A stretch of DNA of 64,000 bases, taken from positions 39,266 through 103,265 of the forward strand of contig SWBL01000175.1 in NCBI GenBank assembly GCA_024195585.1, given 5' to 3'. The DNA is from Aureobasidium sp. EXF-3400 (Eukaryota > Ascomycota > Dothideomycetes > Dothideales > Saccotheciaceae). The position numbers were made by a program, and so were the translations under genes. Positions 23,114 through 35,032 of the stretch are shown piece by piece; position 1 is the first letter of the stretch, and every line of letters starts with the position of its first letter. The notes beneath the pieces were generated by a model. That model was not told the origin of the DNA and ran no database searches. It saw only the letters and a program-made list of their open reading frames with translations.

Positions 23114-24358
23114 CTTTGCGGTATTTGTCAATAAATCTCGTGGTTTGTCAAATTGGAAAAGGGTATAAAGGAAGAAACAGAGTCCGATAAACAATAAGAA
23201 GGGAGGGGGCACAGGCGCCATCTTTGTAGCTTTCACCACTGCCAAGTTCGTATGCGATCCTTCCGGCCGCGCGGGATACCTATTCCAGCCATCATGCAAT
23301 CTGGCCTAGCATGTGTCTCGTGGTTTGCGAGTAGCGCGATGGAATTGCTCCGCATCATCCTTTTTTTGGGTTTGCGGAGAAGGGAGAAGGATTGACGGAC
23401 TCCCGCGCGGGGTAGCACCTGTTTTTGGGTGCGAGGATGTAGATCTTTCACATGTTAATTTATGGGGAAGGAGTGGCTGGGGGTGCAGTGGGGTTGTATA
23501 CCATTCCTTCCGTTATATCCCCTGATAGTTTAATCCAGATGTGTACTTGAAGCAAGACGTTTCTCATGACATTCACTACAGAGGGAGTGTATGTTTTTCG
23601 TTGTCTGAGCAGAGGATGATCTGAAACAAATCAGATATCCAGCACGGTAGTGGAACAGCAAATTATGTTGACTTTCTATCACTTTGTATGCAGAGTCCTT
23701 ATCACAGGAGCACAGAAGCACAGGAGCAGTACCTGGTGGAGTCGATCGTCTCGACTTCGCAATACTTGAAGCCATCGAGCGCAATTTTGATGTGAAGGTT
23801 GCTGCCCCTACCAGAGTTGTATTGCTTCTTGGAGTTGCTCTCAGCCTGAATACTGCGGTGCATCCAGTACAACTTCTCAAAGATATTTGTTGCTTTCTTC
23901 GAATTCACGGCAAATTGGTGTTGCTCTGTAGTCCACTCTTCAGAAGAAATGGTCCAGGGCTCTGGCCAGCGTGGGCACTAATGTTGAAGCGCGGCTTGGA
24001 GACGAGCTGTCCCAGCTTCGAGATGGTCGGCTGGGTTGGTGCGGACAAGTCATTCCTCCGTCTTGACCTTTTTGGCCTTGTCAGCCAACGGACTCGGAGG
24101 GGGTCTACGCTCATCTTTTTTGCCCTTGCCATCATCGTCAGTTGGTAAAGGAGCACCATGCCCTGATCCTTTCTTGGCTTGACAAGGGTCGGAGTGATCA
24201 GGATGGCGTTGATGGAGGTTCCGGCTGCCTTTAGGATTACTTTATCATCGACAGGAAGCGTGCTTTCAATCTCAACGTAGTCGTCAGTATCTCTTGCCAC
24301 AGCGGCCTTTTTACGCTGAGCAGGTGTGACTGGGTTCGGCAGTGATCTGGCCTCACCG
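23114..24358. other. Intergenic 1.2 kb, with open frames after the kinase stop
   Basis: Between the dehydrogenase start and the kinase stop on the same strand. The minus-strand frame at 24354-23905, offset from the kinase frame, is open for about 150 codons right after the kinase stop and has moderately coding-like composition, but no splice that I tried joins it to the kinase. The 23114-23520 part is the probable dehydrogenase promoter. Confidence 0.35.
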
Positions 24359-25908
24359 TTAACCATCGTCGTCGTCGATATAAACCACGCCGTCGATTTC
24401 TCTGGTCTTGACTTTCTTGGTATCGTCATTTGCAGTAGGACCAAGCTCGAGGAACTTGATGGGCCCGGGATCAGCTGCATCGAAGAAAGTCTCGGGATCG
24501 AACATCGAATCTTCGTTTCTATAGATCAATTTCACTGTCTGACGAAGACTGAAGCCCTCATCGTCTGCATGAAGTGTTGGTCTGTGGCCTTTTATTTCAG
24601 TTGCCACTGTAACGAGTCTTCTTCTTAGGGCGGTCTCGGCCTTGCTACGCTTAGCGTCTGGAGGCACTGTGGGTGGTCCAGATGCCTTGCGTTTGGCGCC
24701 TGCAGCGGTACTGGCACCGGCACCAGTCTCATGACCAGCGTCTTCGTGCTGAGCATCTTCATCAAGTAGTGGCCCATCGATCTTGCTGCTCTGGGCTCTT
24801 ATCCAGCTCAAAGTTCCCCACCGATTCATTCCATCGTCATGCTCAGGCATGAAGCTTTGAATACTTACCAACATGTCCATTGGTGAGGGTCGGAGATCCA
24901 TGTCGTATTTGACACAAGACTCCGCAAGCTCAATTAGGTCTCTACTGTAGCCCAACCATTGGCCATTCTCGATCAGATGCCTCCAACGCGTAGTATTGCG
25001 ATACACGTGTCCTTGTGGGCCGTCTTCAGGATGTTTTCCTCCCATCATTGCGACCAGCATGGTCTCTCCGACCTGCCAGACATTAGCCTCCGAACCTGGA
25101 GGCCTGCGTTGTATGTTCAATGGCATAAGTTCCGATCTCAACTCGGGAGGATAATAGCCTCGAGTTCCACAATCTAGTTTCTTTACCCAGGAGTTATCGT
25201 TGGACGTAAGATAGGCGAGGCCAAAATCGCCCAGATAGGCTGGAGGATACGCGATGTAGTCTTCATCTTTGCTTGGAGAATGTCAGTATTTGGCATCATA
25301 AACTATGGCGCATTGGAGATGCCTTACCCAAGGGATCCTGGAGAACCCATGAGAATGTTTGCGGGCTTGATATCTCGATGTACGACAACTGACTCGTCAC
25401 TTTTCCGCCATTCCTCGCTCATACCAACGAGAGCCTTAGCCAAACGGTAAAACACGAACCATAGGAAGGATTCTGGAAGGGGGCGAACCACTGTATGCCC
25501 CAAAATAATGTCGCGAAAATCGCCCTTACCGTAGTAATGCATATAAGTGCGCCATTCTATTCTTCCGTAACCAGGTATCTGCTCTGCTGCAAGGATTGGA
25601 ACAGTGCAGGCATCGGTAGACCCATGAGGTGCAAGTCGTTGCTGGATGTATAGTTCCAGCCACCTGCCCTCGACAAGTTGCTGATTTCTGACAGTGGTGT
25701 TCTTGATGACAATGTGTTCGACAATCTTTTGATTGCTGTCCACGTGTGCCCACAGATGTGCTGTACCTTCACCTCCTTCACCGAGCTTCTTCACATAGTT
25801 CCAGCTGTGGCCTTCGGGCAGACGAACATTTGGGAGACTACTGTCCTCCCGAGGATTACATCCTAGCTCGTTAAGCAGTCGTTTGTATAGGTTGGCATAA
25901 TCACCCAT
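24359..25908 (-). CDS. Fungal protein kinase of unknown specificity
   Basis: Ser/Thr-like protein kinase. Exons 25908-25328 and 25271-24359 (56-nt intron) give 497 aa. The splice ending at CTCCAAG keeps frame and gives SLGKDEDYIAY; the other nearby AG produces a stop. Kinase motifs: Gly-loop LGEGGEGTAHLW, lysine strand HIVIKNT, catalytic loop VVHRDIKPANIL, GDFGLAY in place of the DFG region, then CGTRGYYPPE as the APE-like segment. The N-terminal extension is about 45 residues, starting at MGDYANLYKRL. The C-terminal 170 residues are low complexity (GAGASTAAGAKRKASG, basic) and end with acidic VVYIDDDDG. It belongs to the large class of fungus-specific kinases expanded in Pezizomycotina; I cannot name a subfamily or substrate. 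Two in-frame start choices upstream of 25908 exist but lack support. Confidence 0.83.
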
Positions 25909-27131
25909 GGTTGATCGGTTCAGATGACAAGAAGCAGTCAGAATATTAGAGGTCTGCCAGAAGAGCGGCAGTATGGTCTTTTGCAAGTAAGTAGTCCATC
26001 AGAACAAAAAATTCGAAGCCATTAACAATTCCGCCGAATCCGGTCATGCCACGAGAACAAAGAGTCGCAAGTGCACATCGTGACAGGAAAGGAGGATCGC
26101 AGCCCGAGGACCCAGAATGATCCACAGCTTCAGAGACGAGATGGTCTAGATTCGGATGTGCTATCGCGGTTTTCTTTTGTAACCGGTGTGGTCGGAATTC
26201 AAGGAAGGAGCGGAGTGCATATCGCCTTCTCATTCCGGAAGACAATCAAGTTGTCCATTGTCGACGGATCATAGCCTCTCGAAGCAAGTCAGTGTTTGCA
26301 GTACTTGAGCCAATGGCTAATTGAATACTACCAACTGAACACTATCCGGGGATGTCGCGCTCTCATGATCAGATACTTAGGAGTGCAATTGTGTCCCTTG
26401 GTCGAGCGTGAACTTGATCGCGCATTGACCATATTAGTAACGATAGTAACAGGAGGTAAGTTTTGACAGGGTGTGTCTTCCAACAACAAATTGAGATCAA
26501 GGCTCATCACTTTCGGCATCCCAAGACGCGCATCGAATTGATTACAGAAAGGAACTGTATGAGATGCAATCATTGTGGCATGCTTGTGCGACAAAACACA
26601 TGAAAAGACATTGCAGCTGCTAATTGATGGAATTGACCCACAGCTTTGAGTCTGCAAAGCGAAAGCAGACCCGACTCAGCCTCTCAGGACGGGAATATTC
26701 GTGAGTTTTGGTGGCATGAGTTCTAGAATGGATAGTTCTCTGGATATATGACCGACTGAATGAAGTCCCCCCGGTCATGTAAGCGAGGCCATCGAACAAG
26801 AAACTTGCTGCAAATGGCGCAAGATTCGTCCCTTTCGGCAGAGCTACGCTCGGATGATCGAGTCAAGACGCAGACGTGGGAGCGAAGGATTCACTATCCG
26901 TTATCTTGGTACTCCGAAATCTAACCATGACTCGATGCTCTACAGGTTGTTGTGATGTTCCACTGACATGTGGCGGAATGAGAATAACACGAAGAAAGTT
27001 CTGCCAGAATATCGAGCCCAGACGGGAACAAACGAAAGATGTTGATGCTTGTGTACGCTAAGAAGGGTATAGAAGTAATGCTCATATGATACAAGACAGT
27101 GCTGGGTTCAACAAAGGAATAAGAGCGGAGA
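25909..27131. other. Intergenic 1.2 kb, nothing recognised
   Basis: Lies between the kinase start and the 3' end of the seven-TM gene, both on the minus strand. Frames are short and overlap on both strands. No promoter motif, repeat or RNA gene is recognisable. Confidence 0.4.
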
Positions 27132-28461
27132 TCATGTTGCACGACCAACAGGACTACTCAGATCATTCATAGGAATCTGCGAGTCGTTCGAGTGATGGCT
27201 CACGCGAGTGTTAACAGCAAAGCCATCACGATCGCGGGTGAAGTCTCTTGTAGTGCGCTTTCCATGCTCAAGGTCGATTGAACGATCCTCACTGTCCGAA
27301 TCGCCCACATACACTTGGACGTCCGTTTGGCGCTTGATGCCGTGGATGTCTTCTCTTATGTCCTCGTTGCTTCGATTGTGACCAACAAATGCGGTATTCG
27401 TCACGTTCTTTGGAACCCCGTGACAATCCCCCTTGTGGAAAGTATGGTTGTGTTGTGACTTCTGCGTGTTGAGTGTTCCTGGATATGGTGTGCCTTCGGA
27501 GGAAGAGCCGAAATTCATGTCTTGCTCGTTGCTTCGTGCAACCTTGATAATCATGTCGGCCATACTCATCTCGATGTTAAGCTTGACCATCTGGATTCCT
27601 CATTAGCTTCGTTTAATGCAGAGAACACGAAGATAACGAAGGTAAGGCTAGGTTCATAAAACAGAGACTTTGACTCACATATGCCACAGGATGGAATTGA
27701 ACAAAGACGATACCGTTAGGTAGTGACATCAAACCGATAAGCATAAGGTCCATGCATACAGAGATGACTCCTAGACGGGTGTAGTAAGCCACCAAGGGCT
27801 TGTACTTTCGAAGGCCGTGTTGCTTAACCAGTCTAGCTCTAACAACGTAGATGAAATACCAGTTGAGGAATGCATCGACAAGCATGATTAGGATTTTTGA
27901 GCAACGATCCCAATACTTGTTGATATGTACGAAGCTGATTTGCTATTAGCATCGTCACAAGAAATGACACGAAGAGCCGCTACTTACACCATACTGGGTG
28001 GAGGTGAGAGATGTGAAGGAATAAAGATACAGAAAACGGCAATGTTTATGCATGAAATGACTACAGCAGTCACAATCTTTAATCGTTGTGCTGTTGCCTT
28101 GCGTTCGGAGATGATCGAGATGCGGTTGATGATGATTTGCATGAGAAACTGGACCTCGAAGACATAGAAAAAGAGAATGAAGAAGAGCAGGACAGCTCTA
28201 GACAGTGTTAGCCTGTGTATTGCTATCAACGTAACAACTTGCGTACCCGTTGTGGACAATATCTTTCAACCAAAGCCAACATAGAATACCAAGGACAAGA
28301 TTTGCTACGATCTCACCCCAGATCATGTAGATGTATGCCGACCGTAATGGGTTCTTGTTCGCTCTGGTTTGATGAACAGCTCTGACTGTTGTCAGGTAGC
28401 CAAAGCCGAGAGTGAAGCCAGCCGCACATGCGGCCACCTGGTAATCGCCGGAAGACGACAT
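27132..28461 (-). CDS. Seven-transmembrane protein of unknown function
   Basis: Integral membrane protein, 379 aa, from four exons: 28461-28247, 28197-27988, 27934-27679, 27590-27132 (introns 49, 53 and 88 nt). Seven hydrophobic segments can be placed: ACAAGFTLGFGYLTTV; YIYMIWGEIVANLVLGILCW; AVLLFFILFFYVFEVQFLMQ; IVTAVVISCINIAVFCIFIP; IMLVDAFLNWYFIYVV; LGVISVCMDLMLIGLM; and IVFVQFHPVAYMVKLNI. The N-terminus is short and probably outside; the C-terminal tail of about 150 residues is hydrophilic, His-, Asp- and Asn-rich. The layout, together with the charged loop after segment 3 (NRISIISERKATAQRLK), is that of fungal receptor-like seven-TM proteins, but I see no CFEM domain and no known GPCR class motif. 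Function unknown. Confidence 0.75.
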
Positions 28462-30565
28462 ATCTAGCAGCAATTGAGGTAGAACAAGTGCTCGGAGGAC
28501 GAGCCCAGAAGCTAGATGATAGTGTATGGGGTGTCCGCTCGATATGTACTTGTATGGCACTTGGGTGGATGCCAGCGCTAATAACTACACGGTCCCTGCC
28601 ATGGCCCGCCACGGCCAAAGCATTGGCAATGGCTTCGTCTTGTGTCAAGCGTCCTGAGGCGAGATCCACCAACGCTCTTCTGACTCAAGTATGTAGTGTA
28701 CTGGTATGTGCTAACCTGTTCGCTCATACCAACAATGGCAAAGTCGTCGGACTAATGGAGGTTGGTAGTAGTGTCGCTTTGGATGATCTCTCGGTTCCAT
28801 GCTTCTAGCAAATCAAGACATGCAAATCAAGCCGAAGACATATGTCGAAAAAGGAGATGATCTGTGCATGTCAATGCAATTACCTTGCTGAACTTGACCA
28901 CCGACTTGGAACCTCTGTAGATCTGGGGTTCAGCTTGTACTTGTACAAGCTATGTGGATACTAATATGAATCGCGGGTCGATCATACAGATCACGTATTC
29001 CCATACCTAGCTATCTGTATGAGGTTTCTAGAAGATAGCGGGCACTCACCTACCTACAATGATATTGCTCCATCTCAAGCAACGCATAATCCAGATCACC
29101 AAGGAGGGTGTGGCTGATATGCGCAGCTAGGCTGTGAAGAGATTTGTTGAGTCCATTGGCAGACGGAACGAGGTAGCTGTACTCAGGGCTGAGTTGGACG
29201 CATGGATAACAGAAATGCGAGTCAGGTACTGGCTGGTTAAATGGGTCGTGAGGGAAACGGCAAAGCAGGGCGATGGCGAGTCATGCTGTCTTAGTTAGAC
29301 TCAACAACAAGCTTAACTCTGGTGGCGTCGAAAGGCGTCAGAGGTGAAATAATGGGCGGCAGAATTCTTCTCGAGGCTGAGTCTACAACAATGATTGCTT
29401 CCGCAACCATGTCATGTTCTGATTGAGTTATGAAGTAGGTTCGTTGTGGGTTTGAACTGTTTTTTTCAAGACAAGACGTCTGCAGACTTTAGGGGCTTGG
29501 CAAAAACCTGGGCCGTGAAATCATCACGACACGACAGCATCACTCTTTCCTCTCCACAGCCTAATGAATCGCATGTTCTCGAGCCGTCATGTTGGATGCC
29601 ACTAAGAATGATAGACACGGGCCGTGTGTAGCTGATCTCCCTTTTACCTCCAGGTTACTGCTTCCGCACGGCTTGCAAGACAATCACATTTTTCAAGATC
29701 AGCATGGGGCATAACATGCGTAACTGTTTTTCATAGTCATTCGAGTGACCGAACCCACCCCCCCGTGTCGCCTGTCCCGAAAGCTGTCGTAGCCGTCGTT
29801 GACCACAATGTAGGTAGGACCTTCGACTGGACCGACCGCACAACCTTCTGTCCATTGATATCCAACCTTGATACCTGCATCCGATCACATTCATACAATC
29901 TCCTGAATGCCATAGCACAGGACCAGCATGAGCAATTGATAGGCATGCTTGACTTCTTTTTGTGTACCTTTGGGTTCATACAGCGAGATCATGTTGAAGG
30001 CAAGGTCACACCTGGAAGCTCCTTCAAAGACAGAATGTGGAGATGAGCGGAACGAAACCGAGGGCTTGTCTATACTGTCCTGTCTCGTCCCACACACTGG
30101 CCCAGCCTAGAATCGAAGGATGATCAATGTGGCCAGGAGGTTGCACGAAGCCTGGAAGCGACAACAATGTTGGAACAAGACAGCTACACGTTGAGGACTT
30201 GTTATTGAACTGCACCCGCAATAGTGCAGCACTAGCAGACACCGCTAGGATTGGGTTGCCAAAGCCATGTCATGACCGCAGAACACTACGGATCGACAAG
30301 CAACATCTCCCGGCATCCTCTTACGGACTAGAGACATATCACGCTTTCATGTGCTTCATTCTGTCATCGTGGGGAGCCTTTGGTACATGGCAGCCATGAC
30401 TCTGAAGCTTGCAAAGTTCTTGCTCCACCGAAAGTGCGCTCAAGGAAAGCGGAGGTTTGATACCGGCTATCGACACAAACTAATACATCTGCGACATGAT
30501 AGTCAAGACCTCGACAATGTCCGAAACCTCAGCCCGGATCCTTTTGCGCGACCTGGGAAAAGCCA
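28462..30565. other. Intergenic 2.1 kb with possible decayed coding fragments
   Basis: No intact gene is supportable. On the minus strand between about 30240 and 29690, coding-like fragments occur in different frames, for example PTLLSLPGFVQPPGHIDH and then GYQWTEGCAVGPVEGPTYIV, without a splice arrangement I can defend. They could be a decayed gene or an unrecognised multi-exon gene. From 28800 to 29640 nothing is seen. Confidence 0.35.
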
Positions 30566-30842
30566 CTACTTCTTGTCCCCACCCATACCCTTGCCGCCCG
30601 CAATACCGCTTCCCGTATTCATGCTTGCCGCATTTGCGTTGTTCGCAGCGCCGGATTGAGCGCGGGCAGCGAAGCCTGAGGAGGACATGTCGCCTCCGGA
30701 TTTAGCCTGATGGCATCAGCATAATTCAGGTGAGGAGATTGCATGAGAATGGAGAGAGGCATACCTGGGCCGACTGGATGCGGCTGGCATCAGAACCACT
30801 CATGGAGTGTTTCTCGCCTCCACCAGAAGACTTGTTTGCCAT
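30566..30842 (-). CDS. Small SMP-domain (seed-maturation/LEA-like) protein, 72 aa
   Basis: Exons 30842-30765 and 30706-30566, with a 58-nt intron (GTATGC..CATCAG), encode 72 aa starting MANKSSGGGEKHSMSG. The core DASRIQSAQAKSGGD followed by SSSGFAARAQSGAANN matches the plant seed-maturation-protein (SMP) type repeat seen in small fungal stress proteins. The tail is Gly-, Asn- and Lys-rich and ends GGKGMGGDKK. It is wholly hydrophilic, consistent with an intrinsically disordered desiccation or stress protectant. The ATG has a good context (aaccATGGCA). The intron falls in the middle of the SMP core, between Q26 and A27. Role is inferred from family resemblance; abundance and stress induction are untested. 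Confidence 0.8.
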
Positions 30843-31465
30843 GGTTGTGATGGTTTGTTTTGGTGGAAAGACCGTTGGTATGGTATGTCGATTCTTGGTT
30901 CAATGAGTATAAGAACGGATACGAGTGATTGAAAGAAAGAAGGATCAAAAAAATGAAATCGAGGAGATATATAATGCTCTGAAGATACACAGGGTGACGC
31001 TCTACGCGACTTGCGCTGACGACATATCGCGTCTTGTGTAACCGAACCATCCCTGCGACCAGCATTATCAAACATACGGTGAGCAGAGCATATCTCCAAT
31101 CAACTATCACCTCGATGGCATGTTCGGTTCATTGGTCGAGATTTCCTCCGTCGACCACGATCCTAACAAATAGCAGACTGGACAACAGCTCCAAACGTCC
31201 TCGTCACCTCCAGGTGATGCCCTGACAACCGATAACTTTGTTTTGGAAGCGGACTGCGTGTCGTGTGACCTCAATGAATGATTGTCGGGGCTTCATTCCT
31301 TCGGCGTTCACAATTTCGCTCACAAAAGCAGGAAATGCTGCGGAGCCGGGTCTTTGCTTCCTCTTTCTTACTGGCATGTTGACCAGTGCCATTATCGCAA
31401 GCGTTATAAAACCCCATACATTTGCAGAAGAGATCTTCAAGCGAGGGGCAACTATCTGCCAGCTG
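30843..31465. other. Intergenic region upstream of the SMP gene
   Basis: 623 bp from the SMP gene start to the stop of the first T5orf172 gene, both on the minus strand. AT-rich upstream of the SMP start with CT-rich runs on the minus strand. Nothing else recognised. Confidence 0.4.
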
Positions 31466-32511
31466 TCAAATTTCCCCCCTCGCCATGTCTTGGCTCCCTT
31501 TCCGGTGTATGATCAGAAATCCGACGTCCTCTTTGACCTCTTCCATCTGCAACATCGTCTCACCTTTGAGAGTCTGGTGCTTGGTCAGGAACTTAATGGC
31601 GACTTTCCAGAAAGGTCTCAGACGACCCTGATCGTTGTAAGGCTTGAGTTTCATCCACGAAGACCAGTGCATTATGATGGACCCCGCGGTCTCGACATCA
31701 ATGTCAAACCACTCCATATGGGATCTGCTATGCACCATATACCATGTCTCACGCCGATGATCGACCAGCTCGAAGTGAGTCAAAAGTTCAACTCGCTGGG
31801 GGTGGCATATCCATTCAAAGGTGCACAAAGGTGTAGGGTCTCCATGGCCACACTTGCTCCATTTCTCTAGGCGACTTTCGACTGTGTTGCCAGTCTGACC
31901 TATCTTGATCATTCTGGCAAACTCCTTCTCATGAGTGTAGATATACAAAGATCCAATCTTTGCTTCTTCGGGTTGGACACGGTCGTCCAAGACCGTTTCT
32001 AATGTCTTCTGCACGAAGACTACGTGCTTTGCAAACGTGACCGATTCCGAGACAGCGGGGGACTCCTTCGGAAGCACTATTTATCGCCATCAGTACGTAT
32101 GCCATGACTGGTACCGAGCCTCGAAATGCGCTTACCTGTCAGCTGGTCGAGAAATTCCAGACTTCCAGACACGGACGAGCGCACAATGATCTCTTCCAAC
32201 CATCGCACTGCCAATCTCCGTAAAAGGCCATTCTCAGGTAGCTTGTTGCGGTGAAAGTTAATGCAGCAGCGGGACTGGGCAAACGACTCCAGTCTTCGAA
32301 GCTCACCGCTCAACGAGTCTTTGGTGATGCTGTGAGCGAAACTCTCCTGCTGGAGGACCTCTTCTTGTTCGATCTTAGGGACTGGCATCGAACAGTAATT
32401 GTCCTTGTCAGGCAGATACCAGATGCAACTAGGTGCTTTGCTTCGTGCCAACGACTCGAAGACCTTAGCAAAAGAGGGAAAGTCACGTTCTGTGATTGGT
32501 TTAGTATACAT
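31466..32511 (-). CDS. T5orf172 (GIY-YIG-like) domain protein, paralogue A
   Basis: Exons 32511-32136 and 32076-31466 (59-nt intron) give 328 aa. The start is the Met before YTKPITERDFPSF, aligned to the paralogue's start; an ATG at 32682 is possible. The N-terminal half has CIWYLPDKDNYC, a divergent half shared with paralogue B. The second exon holds the T5orf172 fold, a member of the GIY-YIG nuclease superfamily: SLYIYTHEKEFARMIKIGQT, then ESRLEKWSKCGHG, HPQRVELLTHFELVD and SRSHMEWFDI. The Cys residues usual in C-x-C...H-x-E-W-F of fungal relatives are missing here (WYMVHSRSHMEWF). Function in fungi is unknown; DNA binding or cleavage is inferred from the fold only. The paralogue lies directly upstream on the same strand. 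Confidence 0.78.
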
Positions 32512-33257
32512 CTTCTCGCAAGAAGATCGAGAACCAGATAGTAGAGCTGAAGAAGAAGTAGTTGTATACACAGAGTACGGCACTTGGAGTTCATGGTTAC
32601 TAGAATCTAGTGGAAGACTTTCACAAAGTATCACAGAGTTGAGCTCCGATGAGTCAACATGGTGTAAAAATGATCGGTGCACAGTGTTCGAGCCTATTTG
32701 GCATATTCTCCAGATTGATTGGGTGCAGATGATCTAAGAGCGCGATATTGCGCCCATCTCTGCCTTGGCATGCAGAAAACAATGCATCATTATGCATCGA
32801 CATACTCTCTATCTCAACCACTCTGGGAAGGATGATCGAGTTGCATCAGACAAATAGCTTCATTGTTGGTGAGAGGTTAAATGGGGATAATTCAGGGTAA
32901 TGGATATCACCCGGCGAAAGTACCAGGCGAACTTTTTGTTCGACTTACCACATATCTACCTGATGATGAGTTGATGTGCACCAATCATATCTATGTCGAA
33001 GGGTCTGAATAGCAGTTTGGACTGGATAGGACGTGGCTGGGGTTTTAAATCATAGAAGAGAATCTTGATGTCTATGTACATGAGCCTCGAACAATCCCAA
33101 GCCTCGAGCTGAAGAAAAAGGAAATGCGGTCAAGACTCAAAGATAAGATTGATAAGAGTGAGTACGAACAGCTTTCCTGCGACTACTTGATCCTGTTCTC
33201 TAGACTGGCAACAATACAGAGAAGCCAGAACTAATTGGCTTCTTAAGTCTGATTCCG
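32512..33257. other. Spacer between the two T5orf172 paralogues
   Basis: 746 bp between paralogue B's stop and paralogue A's start, on the minus strand. AT-rich, no repeat or gene recognised apart from the upstream extension of paralogue A's frame to 32682. Confidence 0.4.
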
Positions 33258-34508
33258 TTATGCCTCCTTTTGCCAACCAAGGAACGAATTGTAGATTGTC
33301 TCATCGATGACCACCTTTGATGCCTCCTCACTTCGGAATTCGCGAAACGGATTGCAGATACTCGGATCGGTGACTGCCGATGATGTCTCCTCACTTTTGA
33401 ATCCAAGAAAGGGATTGCAGAATACGTCATCCATAAAGTCCGAGACTCTCAGTTTACCTAGTTCCAGCTGATGAATCTGCAGCATAGTCTTTGCTGTAAG
33501 TGGAATATCATACAACTCTAGGAAGTCGATGGTGTCTTCCCAGAAAGGTTTGAGATTGCCACGTCGATCGTAAGGATTGGACTTCATCCATGAGGACCAG
33601 TCCGAGATGATAGTTCTTGCAATCTCCACGCCTGTCTTGAACCACTCGACATGTGAGCTATTGTGGAAACTACAATACTGCTGTTCGTGCCAAAACTCCA
33701 ATAGCTCGAAGTGCGTCAACAGCTCCACTCGCCTTGGGTGGCGCACTCCTGTATGGCTCCAGAGAAGCGTAGGATATCCATGCCCGCACTCAGCCCAGTA
33801 ATCCAGCCGAGTCTGGATCCTGCTGCAAGTATAGCCGATTTTGAGCATGCCTGAGAAGGGGTCCTGTTTGTGGGTATAGATGTATATCATTCCATCCTTG
33901 CCTTCTTGCGAGTTGAGGGGGGTGCACAAACTCGAAGCCAATGTTTGGTATTCGAAGACTTCATGCTGGACAAACTTGACAGTGTTTGCAATGGGGCGAG
34001 ACTGTCTCGCAATAACTAATCGACAGGGCAAAGAATTAGTCTCAGTTGATCGCAAAACAAACGATGAGGGAACTTGACTCCCGCTGGTTCAAGTTCAGGT
34101 CTTGAGAACGTAGAGCAACTCACCTCTTCGCCTAAGCCTTTGTACGTGCCATGAATTCGCACCATACTCACAGACCAACATCTCAGTCAACCATTGTATT
34201 GCCAGTTTCTGTGCAAGACCACTACCCGTGAACTTGTTGCGATGTTTGAGGACACAGCAACTGTGCTCGGCTATCTGCTGTAGCAAGTCAAGCGCATTGC
34301 CCATCGAAGGGAAATGTTTCTCACTAGCCCCCAACAGACGAATCATGAGCCCATAAGCTATGTTGCTGTGATTCTCGCTGATTTCGATCCAGCAGCACCT
34401 TCCCTTGTTCGGAAGGTACCAGATGCATTCACGAGTGTCATACTCGAGCCATAAACGCACTTGATTGAAGGTCGGAAATTGATCGATTGTAGGTGGTTGG
34501 ACCATCAT
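33258..34508 (-). CDS. T5orf172 (GIY-YIG-like) domain protein, paralogue B
   Basis: Exons 34508-34124 and 34015-33258 (108-nt intron) give 380 aa starting at a double Met (MMVQPPTIDQFPTF). The first exon contains CIWYLPNKGRCC, which matches CIWYLPDKDNYC of paralogue A, and RLRRR at the splice. The second exon has MIYIYTHKQDPFSGMLKIGY, TRLDYWAECGHGYPTLLW, HPRRVELLTHFELLEF and SSHVEWFKTG. The intron lies at the same place and phase as in paralogue A, so the pair arose by duplication of a spliced gene. Its C-terminal about 60 residues, absent from A, are three imperfect units centred on CNPFLGFKSEE, CNPFREFRSEE and YNSFLGWQKE. Divergence outside the core is high, so the duplication is not recent. 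Confidence 0.78.
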
Positions 34509-35032
34509 TTTTGCACAGTACAGGTATAGGATCAAAGTATAAAGTCGATGGGGAAGAAGGTAAGCATATACCAATGGCAACGATCTAGGAGTTATAAGGA
34601 ACAGCACACTCTCCTGCCGAGAAATGGCCAACGAATGGGAGAGAAACACAGCCGCGCGCGAAAGTCGACAACCTGCTGTCAGCCAATTGCCGGACAGCAA
34701 CACAATGGAAAGTATCTGATCAATATTGTTGGCTGTCTGTAGCCATGGGGCGCAGTTGACAGCTGATTATTCTCTGATACCCAGTTGGTCTTGTCCTCCC
34801 GTCATCAAATTGAGCCAATACCGCACTCCCATGTGTCAGTATCCACTCGAATGTGCTTGTTAACCAACACTGATCGAACCTCGTGTTGTTTCGTTGCATT
34901 ACTATAATTGTATGCACTGCCTCGACTTTTGTTGGAAAGCTCCTGCATGGACCAGCTCCCAACACAATACGCCAGCGCTATGCAATCCACCCCTCCAGAT
35001 AACCTTTACATGAACATAACAGCTTCATACGC
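34509..35032. other. Intergenic region, nothing recognised
   Basis: 524 bp between the 625-aa gene's stop and paralogue B's start. Short open frames only, no motifs or repeats. Confidence 0.4.

Noticed and set aside
23905..24354. Continuation of the kinase through a final intron into the offset frame
   Set aside because: Tried joins from donors before the stop leave the wrong phase or need a very weak donor; the kinase end VVYIDDDDG is already a normal tail.
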